The notes under the pieces are model-generated. The model ran no database searches. It was not told where the DNA came from and saw only the letters and a program-made list of their open reading frames with translations. From contig NZ_JABFUC010000001.1 of assembly GCF_022341425.1 (NCBI RefSeq), positions 372,001 through 436,000 on the forward strand: a stretch of 64,000 nt of DNA, given 5' to 3'. The DNA comes from Billgrantia campisalis (GTDB lineage Bacteria > Pseudomonadota > Gammaproteobacteria > Pseudomonadales > Halomonadaceae). A program made the translations under genes and the position numbers. This document shows positions 43,803 through 52,283 of the stretch, one piece after another; position 1 is the first letter of the stretch; the number at the start of each line of letters is the position of its first letter.

Positions 43803-45101
43803 TCAGGCCAGCTCGGCGCGATTGACGAAGGCCACCAGCGCGCGGGTCAGGTGCTCCACGTCCTGGCTGCCGGCTGTCTCGCGGATCGAGTGCATGGCCC
43901 ACTGAGGCACCCCCACGTCCAGCGTCGGCACGCCCAGCTCGGTGGCGGTGATCGGCCCGATGGTGCTGCCGCAGCCCATATCGGCCCGGGTCACGAAGGT
44001 CTGCACCGGCACTTCGGCCTCGCGGCACAGGTCGCGGAACAGCGCCGCGGTGGCACTGTTGGTGGCATAGCGCTGGTTGGCGTTGACCTTGATCACCGGC
44101 CCGCCGTTGAGCGCCGGCCCATGAGCGGCATCGTGCTTGTCGCGGAAATTGGGGTGCAGCGCATGGGCATTGTCGCAGGAGATCATGCGCGAGGCCTGGA
44201 CCAGGCGAATGAAGCCCTCGTCACCGGCCTCGCCGAGCTGCGCATTGACCCGCCGGAGTACATCGCCGAGGAAGGGCCCCTGGGCACCGCAGGCGCTGGC
44301 GCTGCCCACCTCCTCGTGGTCATTGGCCACCAGCACCGCCCCCTGGGAACCGTCGCTCTCCAGCAGCGCCTCGAGCCCGATGAAGCAGGAGAGCAGGTTG
44401 TCGAGCCGGGCGCCGGCGATCAGCTCGCCCGCGACGCCGACGCGCGCCGGGGGTTGCGTATCATGGAAGGCCAGCTCGAAATCGAGTATCTCGACGCCAT
44501 CCAGGCCATGCTGTTCCGCCAGCCAACCGGCAAGCAGGCGCTCCAGGTCGGGAGCGTCACCGCCCTGCAGCAGGACCGGCGCCATCTCCGTCTGAGCGTT
44601 GATCACCCGGCCATTGTTGGCCTCCCGATCCAGATGGATCGCCAGGCTGGGCACGATGGCCACCGCCCGGTCGACCGTCAGCAGCACTCCCTCCAGGCGC
44701 CCGTCGGGATGGCGAACGTGCATCCGGCCGGCGATCCCCAGGTCGCGGTCGAACCAGGGCGCCAGCAGCGCCCCGCCGTAGACCTCCACCCCCAGCTGCA
44801 GCCAGCCGGCGGCGGTCTGGGCGGCATTGGGCTTGAGCCGCAGCCCGGGGCTGTCGGTGTGAGCGCCGATCATGCGCAGCGCCGAAAGCCCGGCGGCGGG
44901 CAGCTGCAGGGCGATGATCGAGGAGTCGTTGCGCGTCACATAGACCCGCTCGCCCGGCGCCAGCTGCCAGGGGTGGGTCTCGTCGAGGCGGCGAAAGCCG
45001 GCGGCCTCCAGCCGTTCGGCCATGGCGGCCACGGCATGCCAGGGGGTGGGGGATCGCGTCAGAAACTCGAGCAGTCGCTCGATACGGGCTTCCCGGGACA
45101 T
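43803..45101 (-). CDS. apeB: M18 family aminopeptidase
   Basis: A 432-residue zinc aminopeptidase removing N-terminal acidic or other residues. The metal-site segments are MIGAHTDSPGLRLKPN (His/Asp), VLVANDHEEVGSASACGAQG (Glu pair) and, near the C terminus, GVPQWAMHSIRETAGSQD (His). The length fits bacterial ApeB/PepC types. It is divergent from prc. GAGGATCCTC stands before the ATG. Cytosolic; forms large complexes in the family. Confidence 0.92.
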   Translation of the reverse strand: MSREARIERLLEFLTRSPTPWHAVAAMAERLEAAGFRRLDETHPWQLAPGERVYVTRNDSSIIALQLPAAGLSALRMIGAHTDSPGLRLKPNAAQTAAGWLQLGVEVYGGALLAPWFDRDLGIAGRMHVRHPDGRLEGVLLTVDRAVAIVPSLAIHLDREANNGRVINAQTEMAPVLLQGGDAPDLERLLAGWLAEQHGLDGVEILDFELAFHDTQPPARVGVAGELIAGARLDNLLSCFIGLEALLESDGSQGAVLVANDHEEVGSASACGAQGPFLGDVLRRVNAQLGEAGDEGFIRLVQASRMISCDNAHALHPNFRDKHDAAHGPALNGGPVIKVNANQRYATNSATAALFRDLCREAEVPVQTFVTRADMGCGSTIGPITATELGVPTLDVGVPQWAMHSIRETAGSQDVEHLTRALVAFVNRAELA

Positions 45102-45140
45102 GAGGATCCTCTATCAAGGGGCTGTGGATAACGTGACAGC

Positions 45141-45149
45141 TGCTACAAT
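45141..45149 (+). promoter_or_regulatory. Extended -10 promoter element upstream of prc
   Basis: TGCTACAAT combines a TG extension with a TACAAT -10 hexamer, 80 bases upstream of the prc start in the prc-apeB divergent gap. No good -35 hexamer is visible, as is common with extended -10 promoters. Confidence 0.45.
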
Positions 45150-45229
45150 GCGCAATCGGCCTTCGCAACTCGCCAGCCTTGCGCGTGTCTAGGGAAGGAA
45201 GTGTACACGAAACCGGGAGTGCTTCATTG

Positions 45230-47284
45230 ATGAGCCTGTTAGCCGTATTTCGGCGCTCAGTCCTGCTGCTGGTACTGCTGATGCTGACCAGCACCCTGGC
45301 CCTGGCGCAGATTCAACCCAGCGAAGCCCAGCGCCAAGTCGCGGCGGAAGTCGCCGAGTCCCTGCGCTATGGCCACTACGCCGACGTCAGCCTGGATGAC
45401 ACGTGGTCGAAGATCGTCTTCGAGCGCTACCTGGACGTACTCGACGGCCAGCGTGCCTTCCTGCTCGACCGCGACGTGGAGGCCTATCGCCACCTGGAGA
45501 CTCGCCTCGACGACATCCTCCTCGATGGCGACCTGGAGCCGGTCTACGAGCTTTACCGGCGCTATCACGAGCGCGCCGAAGCCCGCTACACCTGGCTGCT
45601 GGAGCGGCTCGATGCGGGTCTGGACTTCGACTACGACAACCAGAAGCGTCTCGAACTCGACCGCAAGGACAGCCCCTGGGCCAGCAGCGAGAGGGATCTG
45701 GACGAGCTGTGGCACAAGCGGCTGAAGAACGCCGCCCTGACCCTGGACATCAGCGGCCAGGACAGCGAGCAGATCGAAGCCAACCTGCGCCAGCGCTACG
45801 AGGGCCAGCTCACCCGCCTGCGGCAAACCAACGGCGAGGACGTGTTCGGCCTGTTCATGGCGGCGGTCACCGGCAGCATCGACCCCCATACCGAGTACCT
45901 CTCCCCGCGTCAGGGCGAATCCTTCGACATTCAGATGCGCCTGTCGCTGGAGGGTATCGGCGCCATGCTGCGCACGGATGGCGAATACGTGAAGGTCGTC
46001 AGCCTGGTGCCCGGCGGCCCGGCGGATCGCGCCGGCGTTCTGGAGCCCGCCGATCGCATCGTCGGCGTCGGCCAGGAAGAGGGCGACATGGTCAACGTGG
46101 TGGGCATGCGTCTGGACGAGGTGGTCGAGCTGATCCGCGGCCCCAAGGGCTCCACGGTTCGTCTCGACGTGGTGCCGGCCGAAGCCGTCGACATGACCCG
46201 CTCCCGGGAGGTCGAGATCACCCGCGACACCGTTGACCTGGAAGAGCAGGCCGCGCGTAGCGAGGTCATCGAGATCGAACGCAGCGAGGGGACCAAGCGC
46301 ATCGGGATGATCACCATCCCCACCTTCTATGTGGACTTCGATGCCTGGCAGGCCGGCGAGGAGGAGTTTCGCAGCACCACCCGCGACGTCGCCCGGCAGG
46401 TGGAGCAGCTCAAGGAAGAGGGCGTCGACGGCATCATGCTCGACCTGCGCAATAACGGCGGCGGCGCCCTGCAGGAGGCCAACTCGCTGATCGGCCTGTT
46501 CATCGATCGCGGCCCCACCGTCCAGGTGCGGGATGCCCGCGGCCGCATCAGCCTGTACGGCGATACCGAGACCGGCACACTCTACGACGGCCCCCTGGCG
46601 GTGCTGGTCAACCGGCTGTCGGCCTCCGCCTCGGAGATCTTCGCCGGCGCCATCCAGGACTACGGCCGCGGTCTGGTGCTGGGCAACGCCACCTTCGGCA
46701 AGGGCACCGTGCAGACCCTGAGCGATCTTAGCCACGGCCAGATCAAACTGACCCGCGCCAAGTTCTATCGCATCTCCGGCGACAGCACCCAGCATCGCGG
46801 GGTCGAGCCGGACATCCTCTTCCCCAACCTGGTGGATCCCGAGCGGATCGGCGAGAGTAGCCTGGACAACGCCCTGGAGTGGGACACCGTCCAGGAGGTC
46901 CAGTACCGCCACTACGGCGAGCCGTGGGAATACATGGAGACCCTGCGCTCGCGCCACCGCGAGCGGGCCGACACCCGCCCCAACTTTGTCTACCTGGAGC
47001 GCCGCGCCGACCTGGCCCGCCAACTGCGCGAGGAACATACCAGCGTCAGCCTCGACCGCGAGCAGCGCCAGCGGGAGGCCAAGCAGCAGGAAGCCGAACA
47101 GCTGGCCCTGGAGAACCAGCGGCGCGAGGCACTTGGCCTCGAGCTGCTGGACGAGTGGGTCGATGCCCGCAGTGAGGATGCCGAGGAGGACGAGCCCATC
47201 GAACGGGTACAGGTCATCGAGGCCGCCGAGATCCTCGCCGACTACGCCGAGCTCAGCCAGCAGCGCCTCGCCTCCCGCCGCTGA
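45230..47284 (+). CDS. prc: Tail-specific carboxy-terminal protease Prc
   Basis: A 684-residue periplasmic S41 serine protease. A signal peptide (LLLVLLMLTSTLALAQ) exports it. The N-terminal helical domain spans about residues 35-220, the PDZ domain about 235-320 and the catalytic domain follows. The catalytic Ser is in NRLSASASEIFAGAI and the Lys in FGKGTVQTLSDL. The C-terminal DUF3340-type helical region is rich in Glu/Gln/Arg. This is the large Prc form, not the shorter CtpA. ATG at 45230 gives a proper signal peptide, with GGGAG upstream. In E. coli Prc degrades the lipoprotein-linked hydrolase MepS with the TPR lipoprotein NlpI; the TPR lipoprotein at 36421 is a possible partner here. 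Confidence 0.94.
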   Translation: MSLLAVFRRSVLLLVLLMLTSTLALAQIQPSEAQRQVAAEVAESLRYGHYADVSLDDTWSKIVFERYLDVLDGQRAFLLDRDVEAYRHLETRLDDILLDGDLEPVYELYRRYHERAEARYTWLLERLDAGLDFDYDNQKRLELDRKDSPWASSERDLDELWHKRLKNAALTLDISGQDSEQIEANLRQRYEGQLTRLRQTNGEDVFGLFMAAVTGSIDPHTEYLSPRQGESFDIQMRLSLEGIGAMLRTDGEYVKVVSLVPGGPADRAGVLEPADRIVGVGQEEGDMVNVVGMRLDEVVELIRGPKGSTVRLDVVPAEAVDMTRSREVEITRDTVDLEEQAARSEVIEIERSEGTKRIGMITIPTFYVDFDAWQAGEEEFRSTTRDVARQVEQLKEEGVDGIMLDLRNNGGGALQEANSLIGLFIDRGPTVQVRDARGRISLYGDTETGTLYDGPLAVLVNRLSASASEIFAGAIQDYGRGLVLGNATFGKGTVQTLSDLSHGQIKLTRAKFYRISGDSTQHRGVEPDILFPNLVDPERIGESSLDNALEWDTVQEVQYRHYGEPWEYMETLRSRHRERADTRPNFVYLERRADLARQLREEHTSVSLDREQRQREAKQQEAEQLALENQRREALGLELLDEWVDARSEDAEEDEPIERVQVIEAAEILADYAELSQQRLASRR

Positions 47285-47298
47285 CCTCTCTTGCCACC

Positions 47299-47325
47299 GC
47301 CGGCCCTCGCCACCGCAGGGCCGGC
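47299..47325 (+). terminator. Hairpin after prc
   Basis: GCCGGCCCT (47299-47307) pairs with AGGGCCGGC (47317-47325), starting 14 bases after the prc stop. There is no T run, so it may be a pause or RNA-stability structure. Confidence 0.5.
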
Positions 47326-47428
47326 GCCAGCGTGCGGCAAACACGCAGCAGCCAACGCCGATCCAGACAGTCGGATCGCGCTCGGAGGGTAACAGAAGGG
47401 GAAAAGCACACTACAAACTACAAGGAGA

Positions 47429-47504
<76 letters not shown>

Positions 47505-47561
47505 ACTACGCTGCGCTAGAAACTAGACGCTGATAAGCGGATGCCTGGCGGGGCATGCCGA

Positions 47562-47637
<76 letters not shown>

Positions 47638-47668
47638 ATGGCATCGCGTATCCACATGCCGTGTCGTT

Positions 47669-47744
47669 TGGCTCCCCGAGCAGGACTCGAACCTGCGACC
47701 CAATGATTAACAGTCATTTGCTCTACCAACTGAGCTATCGGGGA
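47669..47744 (-). tRNA. tRNA-Asn(GTT), first of array
   Basis: A 76-nt cloverleaf with acceptor stem TCCCCGA/TCGGGGA and an anticodon stem changed as a pair (AATGACT/AGTCATT rather than AGTGACT/AGTCACT). Anticodon GTT; CCA encoded. First of three in transcription order. Confidence 0.95.
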
Positions 47745-47855
47745 ACGACCGCGAACACGGGGCGTAGTATACGTAACGCGCCGCCAAGGTCAAGTGCCAA
47801 CGCCCATTGAGCGTGCGGGGGCACTCCGGGCCCTTCCCACCGCACCGCCACAACG

Positions 47856-47892
47856 CAAGGCGCCCACCCGGTGAGACCGAGTGGGCGCCTTG
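47856..47892 (-). terminator. Strong hairpin downstream of the inverted tRNA-Met
   Basis: CAAGGCGCCCAC (47856-47867) pairs perfectly with GTGGGCGCCTTG (47881-47892). It begins ten bases beyond the 3' end of the minus-strand tRNA-Met. The T content after it is low (CGTTGTGG), so termination may be partial. Confidence 0.55.
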
Positions 47893-47901
47893 CTGCTGTT
47901 C

Positions 47902-47978
47902 TGGTGGCTACGCCCTGATTCGAACAGGGGACCCCATCATTATGAGTGATGTGCTCTAACCAGCTGAGCTACGTAGCC
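47902..47978 (-). tRNA. tRNA-Met(CAT), elongator, inverted copy
   Basis: This gene is identical over all 77 nt to the plus-strand gene at 43461-43537 but in opposite orientation. The anticodon CAT and encoded CCA are both present. Confidence 0.96.
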
Positions 47979-48079
47979 TTTATCGAGGCGGGGCATGAAC
48001 GTCCTTGCCGTCGACCGGGCAGGATTATGCCCGAGGGGCGCGCCACTGGCAAGCGAATGACGGCGATGTCTTTTTATTG

Positions 48080-48093
48080 ATTGAACGTTCAAT
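48080..48093. promoter_or_regulatory. BetI operator
   Basis: ATTGAACGTTCAAT is a perfect 14-bp palindrome within an AT-rich island (TTTTTATTG before, AAAAAAA after). It resembles the BetI box of E. coli (ATTGAACGTCCAAT). It is 70 bases upstream of betI, where bound repressor would shut off betIBA when choline is absent. Confidence 0.85.
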
Positions 48094-48162
48094 AAAAAAA
48101 TGGCACTCTTGTCCCAATCCGGTATCGCCGGCAACGGCCAAGCATGCAAAGGAGTCTTCCCG

Positions 48163-48768
48163 GTGCCCAAGGTTGGAATGGAACCGATTCGCCGCCAGCA
48201 GCTGATTCAGGCCACCATGGCCGCCATCGACGAGGTCGGCCTGGCCGATGCCACGGTGGCACGAATCGCGCGACACGCCGGCGTCTCGGCCGGCATCATC
48301 AGCCACTACTTCGGCGGCAAGGACGGCCTGCTGGAGGCCACCATGCGCCAGATCCTCACCGATCTCGGCGACGCCGTGGCCGCGCGGCGTCGCGCCCTGG
48401 CCAACGGATCGCCACGCGCCCACCTCGGCGCCATCATCGACGGCAACTTCGACCACAGCCAGGTCACCGGGCCGGTCGCCAAGACCTGGCTGGCCTTCTG
48501 GGCCAGCAGCATGCACACGCCGCGATTGGCCCGCCTGCAGCGCGTCAATGACAGGCGCCTCTACGCCAACCTCAGCCACCAGTTCCGCCGCCTGATGCCC
48601 AGGGAAGAGGCTCGTCACGCCGCCCGCGGCCTGGCAGCGATGATCGACGGCCTCTGGCTGCGCGGCGCGCTGACGCCCGAGGGGCTGGCGGCCGACCGCG
48701 CACGGCGCCTGGCCCACGACTACCTCGACCAGCTGCTGGCCGCCTACGAACCACTTTCCGAATCCTGA
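48163..48768 (+). CDS. betI: Choline-responsive repressor BetI
   Basis: A 201-residue TetR-family repressor. The N terminus PKVGMEPIRRQQLIQATMAA and ARIARHAGVSAGIISHYFGG cover the helix-turn-helix and match E. coli BetI; KTWLAFWASSMHTPRL lies in the ligand domain. It starts with GTG at 48163: AAAGGAG lies eight bases upstream and VPKVGM corresponds to the BetI start MPKLGM. An ATG further upstream (48100) lies next to the operator and is rejected. betB follows after 12 bases. Confidence 0.94.
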   Translation: MPKVGMEPIRRQQLIQATMAAIDEVGLADATVARIARHAGVSAGIISHYFGGKDGLLEATMRQILTDLGDAVAARRRALANGSPRAHLGAIIDGNFDHSQVTGPVAKTWLAFWASSMHTPRLARLQRVNDRRLYANLSHQFRRLMPREEARHAARGLAAMIDGLWLRGALTPEGLAADRARRLAHDYLDQLLAAYEPLSES

Positions 48769-48780
48769 CAGGAGATCCCC

Positions 48781-50250
48781 ATGGCAACGCTCGACCCACA
48801 GTTCCTCTATATCGACGGCCGCCGGGTGGAGGCAAGCTCCGGCGAGACATTCGATGTCGTGAACCCCTTCGACGGCAGCCTCCTGGCCGAGGTACAGCAG
48901 GCATCGGCCATCGACATGGAACGTGCCGTGGCGGCTGCCCGGGCCGGCCAGAAGGTCTGGGCGGCCATGACCGGCATGCAGCGTGGGCGTATCCTGCTGC
49001 GCGCCGCGGCGCTGCTGAGAGAGCGCAACGATGAGCTGGCCGAGCTGGAGAGCCGCAACACCGGCAAGCCGATCAGCGAAACCGCCGCGGTGGACATCGT
49101 CACCGGTGCCGACGTCATCGAGTACTACGCCGGCCTGGCGCCCGCCCTCGAGGGCGCCCAGATCCCGCTGCGAGACGCCTCCTTCGTCTACACCCGCCGC
49201 GAGCCTCTGGGCGTGATCGGCGCCATCGGCGCCTGGAACTATCCGATCCAGATCGCCTGCTGGAAGGCCGCCCCGGCGCTGGCCGCCGGTAATGCCGTGG
49301 TCTTCAAGCCCAGCGAGGTGACCCCGCTGACCGCCATGAAGCTGGCCGAGATCTTCACCGAAGCCGGCCTGCCCGACGGGGTCTTCAACGTCGTCCACGG
49401 CGACGGCCGCGTGGGCGCGATGCTCACCGAACACCCGGCGATCGACAAGATCTCGTTCACCGGCGAGGTGGGCACCGGCAAGAAGGTGATGGCCGCCGCC
49501 GGCGGTTCCACCCTCAAGGACGTCACCATGGAGCTGGGCGGCAAGTCGCCGCTGATCGTGTTTGCCGATGCCGACCTGGATCGCGCCGCCGATGCAGCCA
49601 TGATGGCCAATTTCTACTCCAGCGGACAGATCTGCACCAACGGCACCCGGGTCTTCGTGGAGCGTTCGGTGAAGGACGCCTTCGAGAGCCGGATCGCCGA
49701 GCGGGTGGCCCGCATCCGCGCCGGCGATCCGCTCGACCCCAGCGTCAACTTCGGTCCCCTGGTGAGCTTCGCCCACCAGGCCAAGGTGCTCGACTATATC
49801 GCCCTGGGCAAGCAGGAAGGGGCCCGGGTGCTGGCCGGCGGCGAGGCCTGGGACAGCGACGGCTTCGCCAAGGGCGCCTGGGCGGCCCCCACGGTGTTCA
49901 CCGACTGCGGCGACAAGATGCGCATCGTACGCGAGGAGATCTTCGGCCCGGTGATGGCGATTCTCGCCTTCGACGACGAGGAGGAGGTCATCGCACGCGC
50001 CAACGACACCCACTACGGCCTGGCCGCCGGCGTCTTCACCGAGAGTCTGAATCGCGCCCATCGGGTGATCCACCGGATGGAAGCCGGCATTTGCTGGATC
50101 AACACCTGGGGCGAGTCCCCCGCCGAGATGCCGGTGGGCGGCTACAAGCAGTCCGGCGTGGGCCGCGAGAACGGCCTGGAGACGCTGGCCCACTACACCC
50201 AGACCAAGTCGGTGCAGGTAGAGATGGGGCCCTTCGAGTCGGTGTTCTAA
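48781..50250 (+). CDS. betB: Betaine aldehyde dehydrogenase
   Basis: A 489-residue NAD(P)-dependent aldehyde dehydrogenase converting betaine aldehyde to glycine betaine, the main compatible solute of halophiles. Landmarks are [26 protein letters not shown], the general-base Glu in [11 protein letters not shown] and the nucleophile Cys in [12 protein letters not shown]. The C-terminal [18 protein letters not shown] fits BetB. GGAGAT precedes the ATG. It lies in the betI-betB-betA operon. Confidence 0.95.
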   Translation: MATLDPQFLYIDGRRVEASSGETFDVVNPFDGSLLAEVQQASAIDMERAVAAARAGQKVWAAMTGMQRGRILLRAAALLRERNDELAELESRNTGKPISETAAVDIVTGADVIEYYAGLAPALEGAQIPLRDASFVYTRREPLGVIGAIGAWNYPIQIACWKAAPALAAGNAVVFKPSEVTPLTAMKLAEIFTEAGLPDGVFNVVHGDGRVGAMLTEHPAIDKISFTGEVGTGKKVMAAAGGSTLKDVTMELGGKSPLIVFADADLDRAADAAMMANFYSSGQICTNGTRVFVERSVKDAFESRIAERVARIRAGDPLDPSVNFGPLVSFAHQAKVLDYIALGKQEGARVLAGGEAWDSDGFAKGAWAAPTVFTDCGDKMRIVREEIFGPVMAILAFDDEEEVIARANDTHYGLAAGVFTESLNRAHRVIHRMEAGICWINTWGESPAEMPVGGYKQSGVGRENGLETLAHYTQTKSVQVEMGPFESVF

Positions 50251-50288
50251 GCCTTCCGTCACCTCCATCGCCGCCTACCCCACCTGCA

Positions 50289-50399
50289 AGGGGCGCCGGG
50301 GGCAGGTCGTAGCGAGGGTCCTATGCCAGGGATGGCATCGGTAGCACCCAGGGATGGGTTCACAGCGCCCTCGCGAAGGCCTGCCGCCGGAACAGCCCC
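50289..50399 (-). repeat. Palindromic intergenic element, copy C
   Basis: This copy is on the minus strand. Outer arm GGGGC (50290-50294) pairs with GCCCC (50395-50399), and AGCGAGGG pairs with CCCTCGC. The core (50369-50341) has its hairpin as ACCC to GGGT, an A-T extension matched on both sides. The second hairpin is ATGCCA-GGGA-TGGCAT (50323-50338). It sits inside the bet operon between betB and betA. Confidence 0.85.
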
Positions 50400-50425
50400 G
50401 TACTGATGTTGCCTCGAGAGACACC

Positions 50426-52117
50426 ATGTCCCAGATCCGTGAATTCGACTACGTCATCATCGGCGCCGGCTCCGCCGGCAACGTGCTCGCCGCCCGGCTC
50501 ACCGAGGACCCGGAGGTCCAGGTGCTGCTGCTCGAGGCCGGCGGCCCCGACCACCGCTTCGACTTCCGCATCCAGATGCCGGCGGCGCTGGCCTACCCGC
50601 TGCAGGGCAAGCGCTACAACTGGGCCTTCGAGACCGACCCGGAGCCGCATATGGACGGCCGGCGGATGGAGTGCGGCCGCGGCAAGGGGCTGGGCGGCTC
50701 CTCGCTGATCAACGGCATGTGCTATATCCGTGGCAACCCCCTGGACTACGACCACTGGGCCAAGCAACCGGGCCTCGGGGACTGGAGCTACGCCGACTGT
50801 CTGCCCTACTTCAAGAAGGCCGAGAGCCGCGATATCGGCGCCAACGCCTACCACGGCGGCGACGGCCCGGTCAGCGTGACGACCCCGAAGCCTGGGAACA
50901 ACCCGCTCTATCGCGTCTTCATCGAGGCGGGCAAGCAGGCGGGCTACCCGGAAACCGAGGACGTCAACGGCTACCAGCAGGAGGGCTTCGGCCCCATGGA
51001 CCGCTTCGTCACGCCCAAGGGCCGCCGCGCCTCCACCGCTCGGGGCTACCTGGACACCGCCAAGCAGCGCCCCAACCTCACCATCGAGACCCGGGCCACC
51101 ACCGACGTCATCGAATTCAAGGGCAGGCGTGCGGTGGGCGTACGCTATCTGCGCCGCGGTCAGGCCCAGCGGGTGCGCGCCCGCCGCGAGGTGCTGCTGT
51201 GCGCCGGCGCCATCGCCTCGCCGCAGATCCTGCAGCGCTCCGGCGTGGGCCCGCGTGAGGTGCTCGAGGAGTTCGGCATCGAGGCCGTACACGTCAACGA
51301 CAACGTCGGCGCCCACCTCCAGGACCACCTGGAGATGTATATCCAGTACGAGTGCAGCCGTCCGATTTCGCTCTACCCGGCGCTGAAGTGGTACAATCAG
51401 CCGAAGATCGGCGCCGAGTGGCTCTTTCTCGGCACCGGCATCGGCGCCAGCAACCAGTTCGAGGCGGCGGGCTTCATCCGTACCAGCGACCAGGAGCCCT
51501 GGCCCAACCTGCAGTACCACTTTCTGCCCATCGCCATCAGCTACAACGGCAAGAGCGCGGTGCAGGCCCACGGCTTCCAGGCTCACGTGGGTTCCATGCG
51601 CTCCGAGAGCCGCGGGCGCATTCGCCTCACCTCCCGGGACCCGGAGGCGGCGCCGAGCATCCTGTTCAACTACATGTCCACCGACAAGGACTGGCAGGAG
51701 TTTCGCGACGCCATCCGGCTGACCCGGGAGATCATCGCCCAGCCCGCCTTCGACGCCTACCGCGGCCGGGAGATATCCCCGGGGCCGGATGTACGCTCCG
51801 ACGCCGAGCTGGACGCCTTCGTCAAAGCACATGCCGAGACCGCCTACCACCCCTGTGGCAGCTGCCGCATGGGCGAGGGGGACGACGCAGTGGTGGATGG
51901 CGCCGGCCGGGTCCATGGCCTGGAGGGGCTGCGGGTGGTGGACGCCTCGCTGTTCCCGCTGATTCCCACCGGCAACCTCAACGCGCCGACCATCATGCTG
52001 GCCGAGAAAATCGCCGACCGGATCCGCGGCCGCGAGCCGCTGCCAAGGAGCGACGCCCCCTATTACGTGGCCGCCGACACCCCGGCCAGAGGTGAGCCCC
52101 TGCGCCGGCTCGACTAA
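50426..52117 (+). CDS. betA: Choline dehydrogenase
   Basis: A 563-residue GMC-family flavoenzyme oxidising choline to betaine aldehyde at the membrane. The FAD site is [17 protein letters not shown] near the N terminus. [20 protein letters not shown] is the GMC signature, and the active-site His is in [11 protein letters not shown]. The ATG at 50426 begins MSQIREFDY; longer in-frame starts run into the repeat element. It lies 175 bases after betB, an unusually wide gap filled by the element. Confidence 0.95.
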   Translation: MSQIREFDYVIIGAGSAGNVLAARLTEDPEVQVLLLEAGGPDHRFDFRIQMPAALAYPLQGKRYNWAFETDPEPHMDGRRMECGRGKGLGGSSLINGMCYIRGNPLDYDHWAKQPGLGDWSYADCLPYFKKAESRDIGANAYHGGDGPVSVTTPKPGNNPLYRVFIEAGKQAGYPETEDVNGYQQEGFGPMDRFVTPKGRRASTARGYLDTAKQRPNLTIETRATTDVIEFKGRRAVGVRYLRRGQAQRVRARREVLLCAGAIASPQILQRSGVGPREVLEEFGIEAVHVNDNVGAHLQDHLEMYIQYECSRPISLYPALKWYNQPKIGAEWLFLGTGIGASNQFEAAGFIRTSDQEPWPNLQYHFLPIAISYNGKSAVQAHGFQAHVGSMRSESRGRIRLTSRDPEAAPSILFNYMSTDKDWQEFRDAIRLTREIIAQPAFDAYRGREISPGPDVRSDAELDAFVKAHAETAYHPCGSCRMGEGDDAVVDGAGRVHGLEGLRVVDASLFPLIPTGNLNAPTIMLAEKIADRIRGREPLPRSDAPYYVAADTPARGEPLRRLD

Positions 52118-52151
52118 AGCGGGCAGGCCTGCTCCCCCCCCCATCCCCCCA

Positions 52152-52174
52152 ACGCCCCGCCCAGTGCGGGGCGT
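52152..52174 (+). terminator. Terminator hairpin after betA
   Basis: ACGCCCCGC (52152-52160) pairs with GCGGGGCGT (52166-52174), 35 bases after the betA stop, with only scattered T residues following. Confidence 0.5.
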
Positions 52175-52283
52175 CGTCGTTGCTGCCGGCTCCATAAAAG
52201 GGGTGGTCAGCCACTGCCAGATGGGCTAGCCTGAGAGTTTCAAACAACCGTTCTAAACGCAATCCCTCAAACGGAGACGAGGC

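Noticed and set aside
45257-47344. 695-codon open frame antisense to prc
   Set aside because: It mirrors the codon bias of prc; repetitive Gly/Ala/Val/Asp content and no recognisable motif, whereas prc has its full domain set.
48100-48162. ATG at 48100 as the betI start
   Set aside because: It abuts the BetI operator and adds residues foreign to the family; GTG 48163 has a proper ribosome site and the family N terminus.
48025-50268. 747-codon open frame antisense to betI-betB
   Set aside because: It spans two well-identified genes and the BetI operator, with antisense-type composition and no ribosome site.
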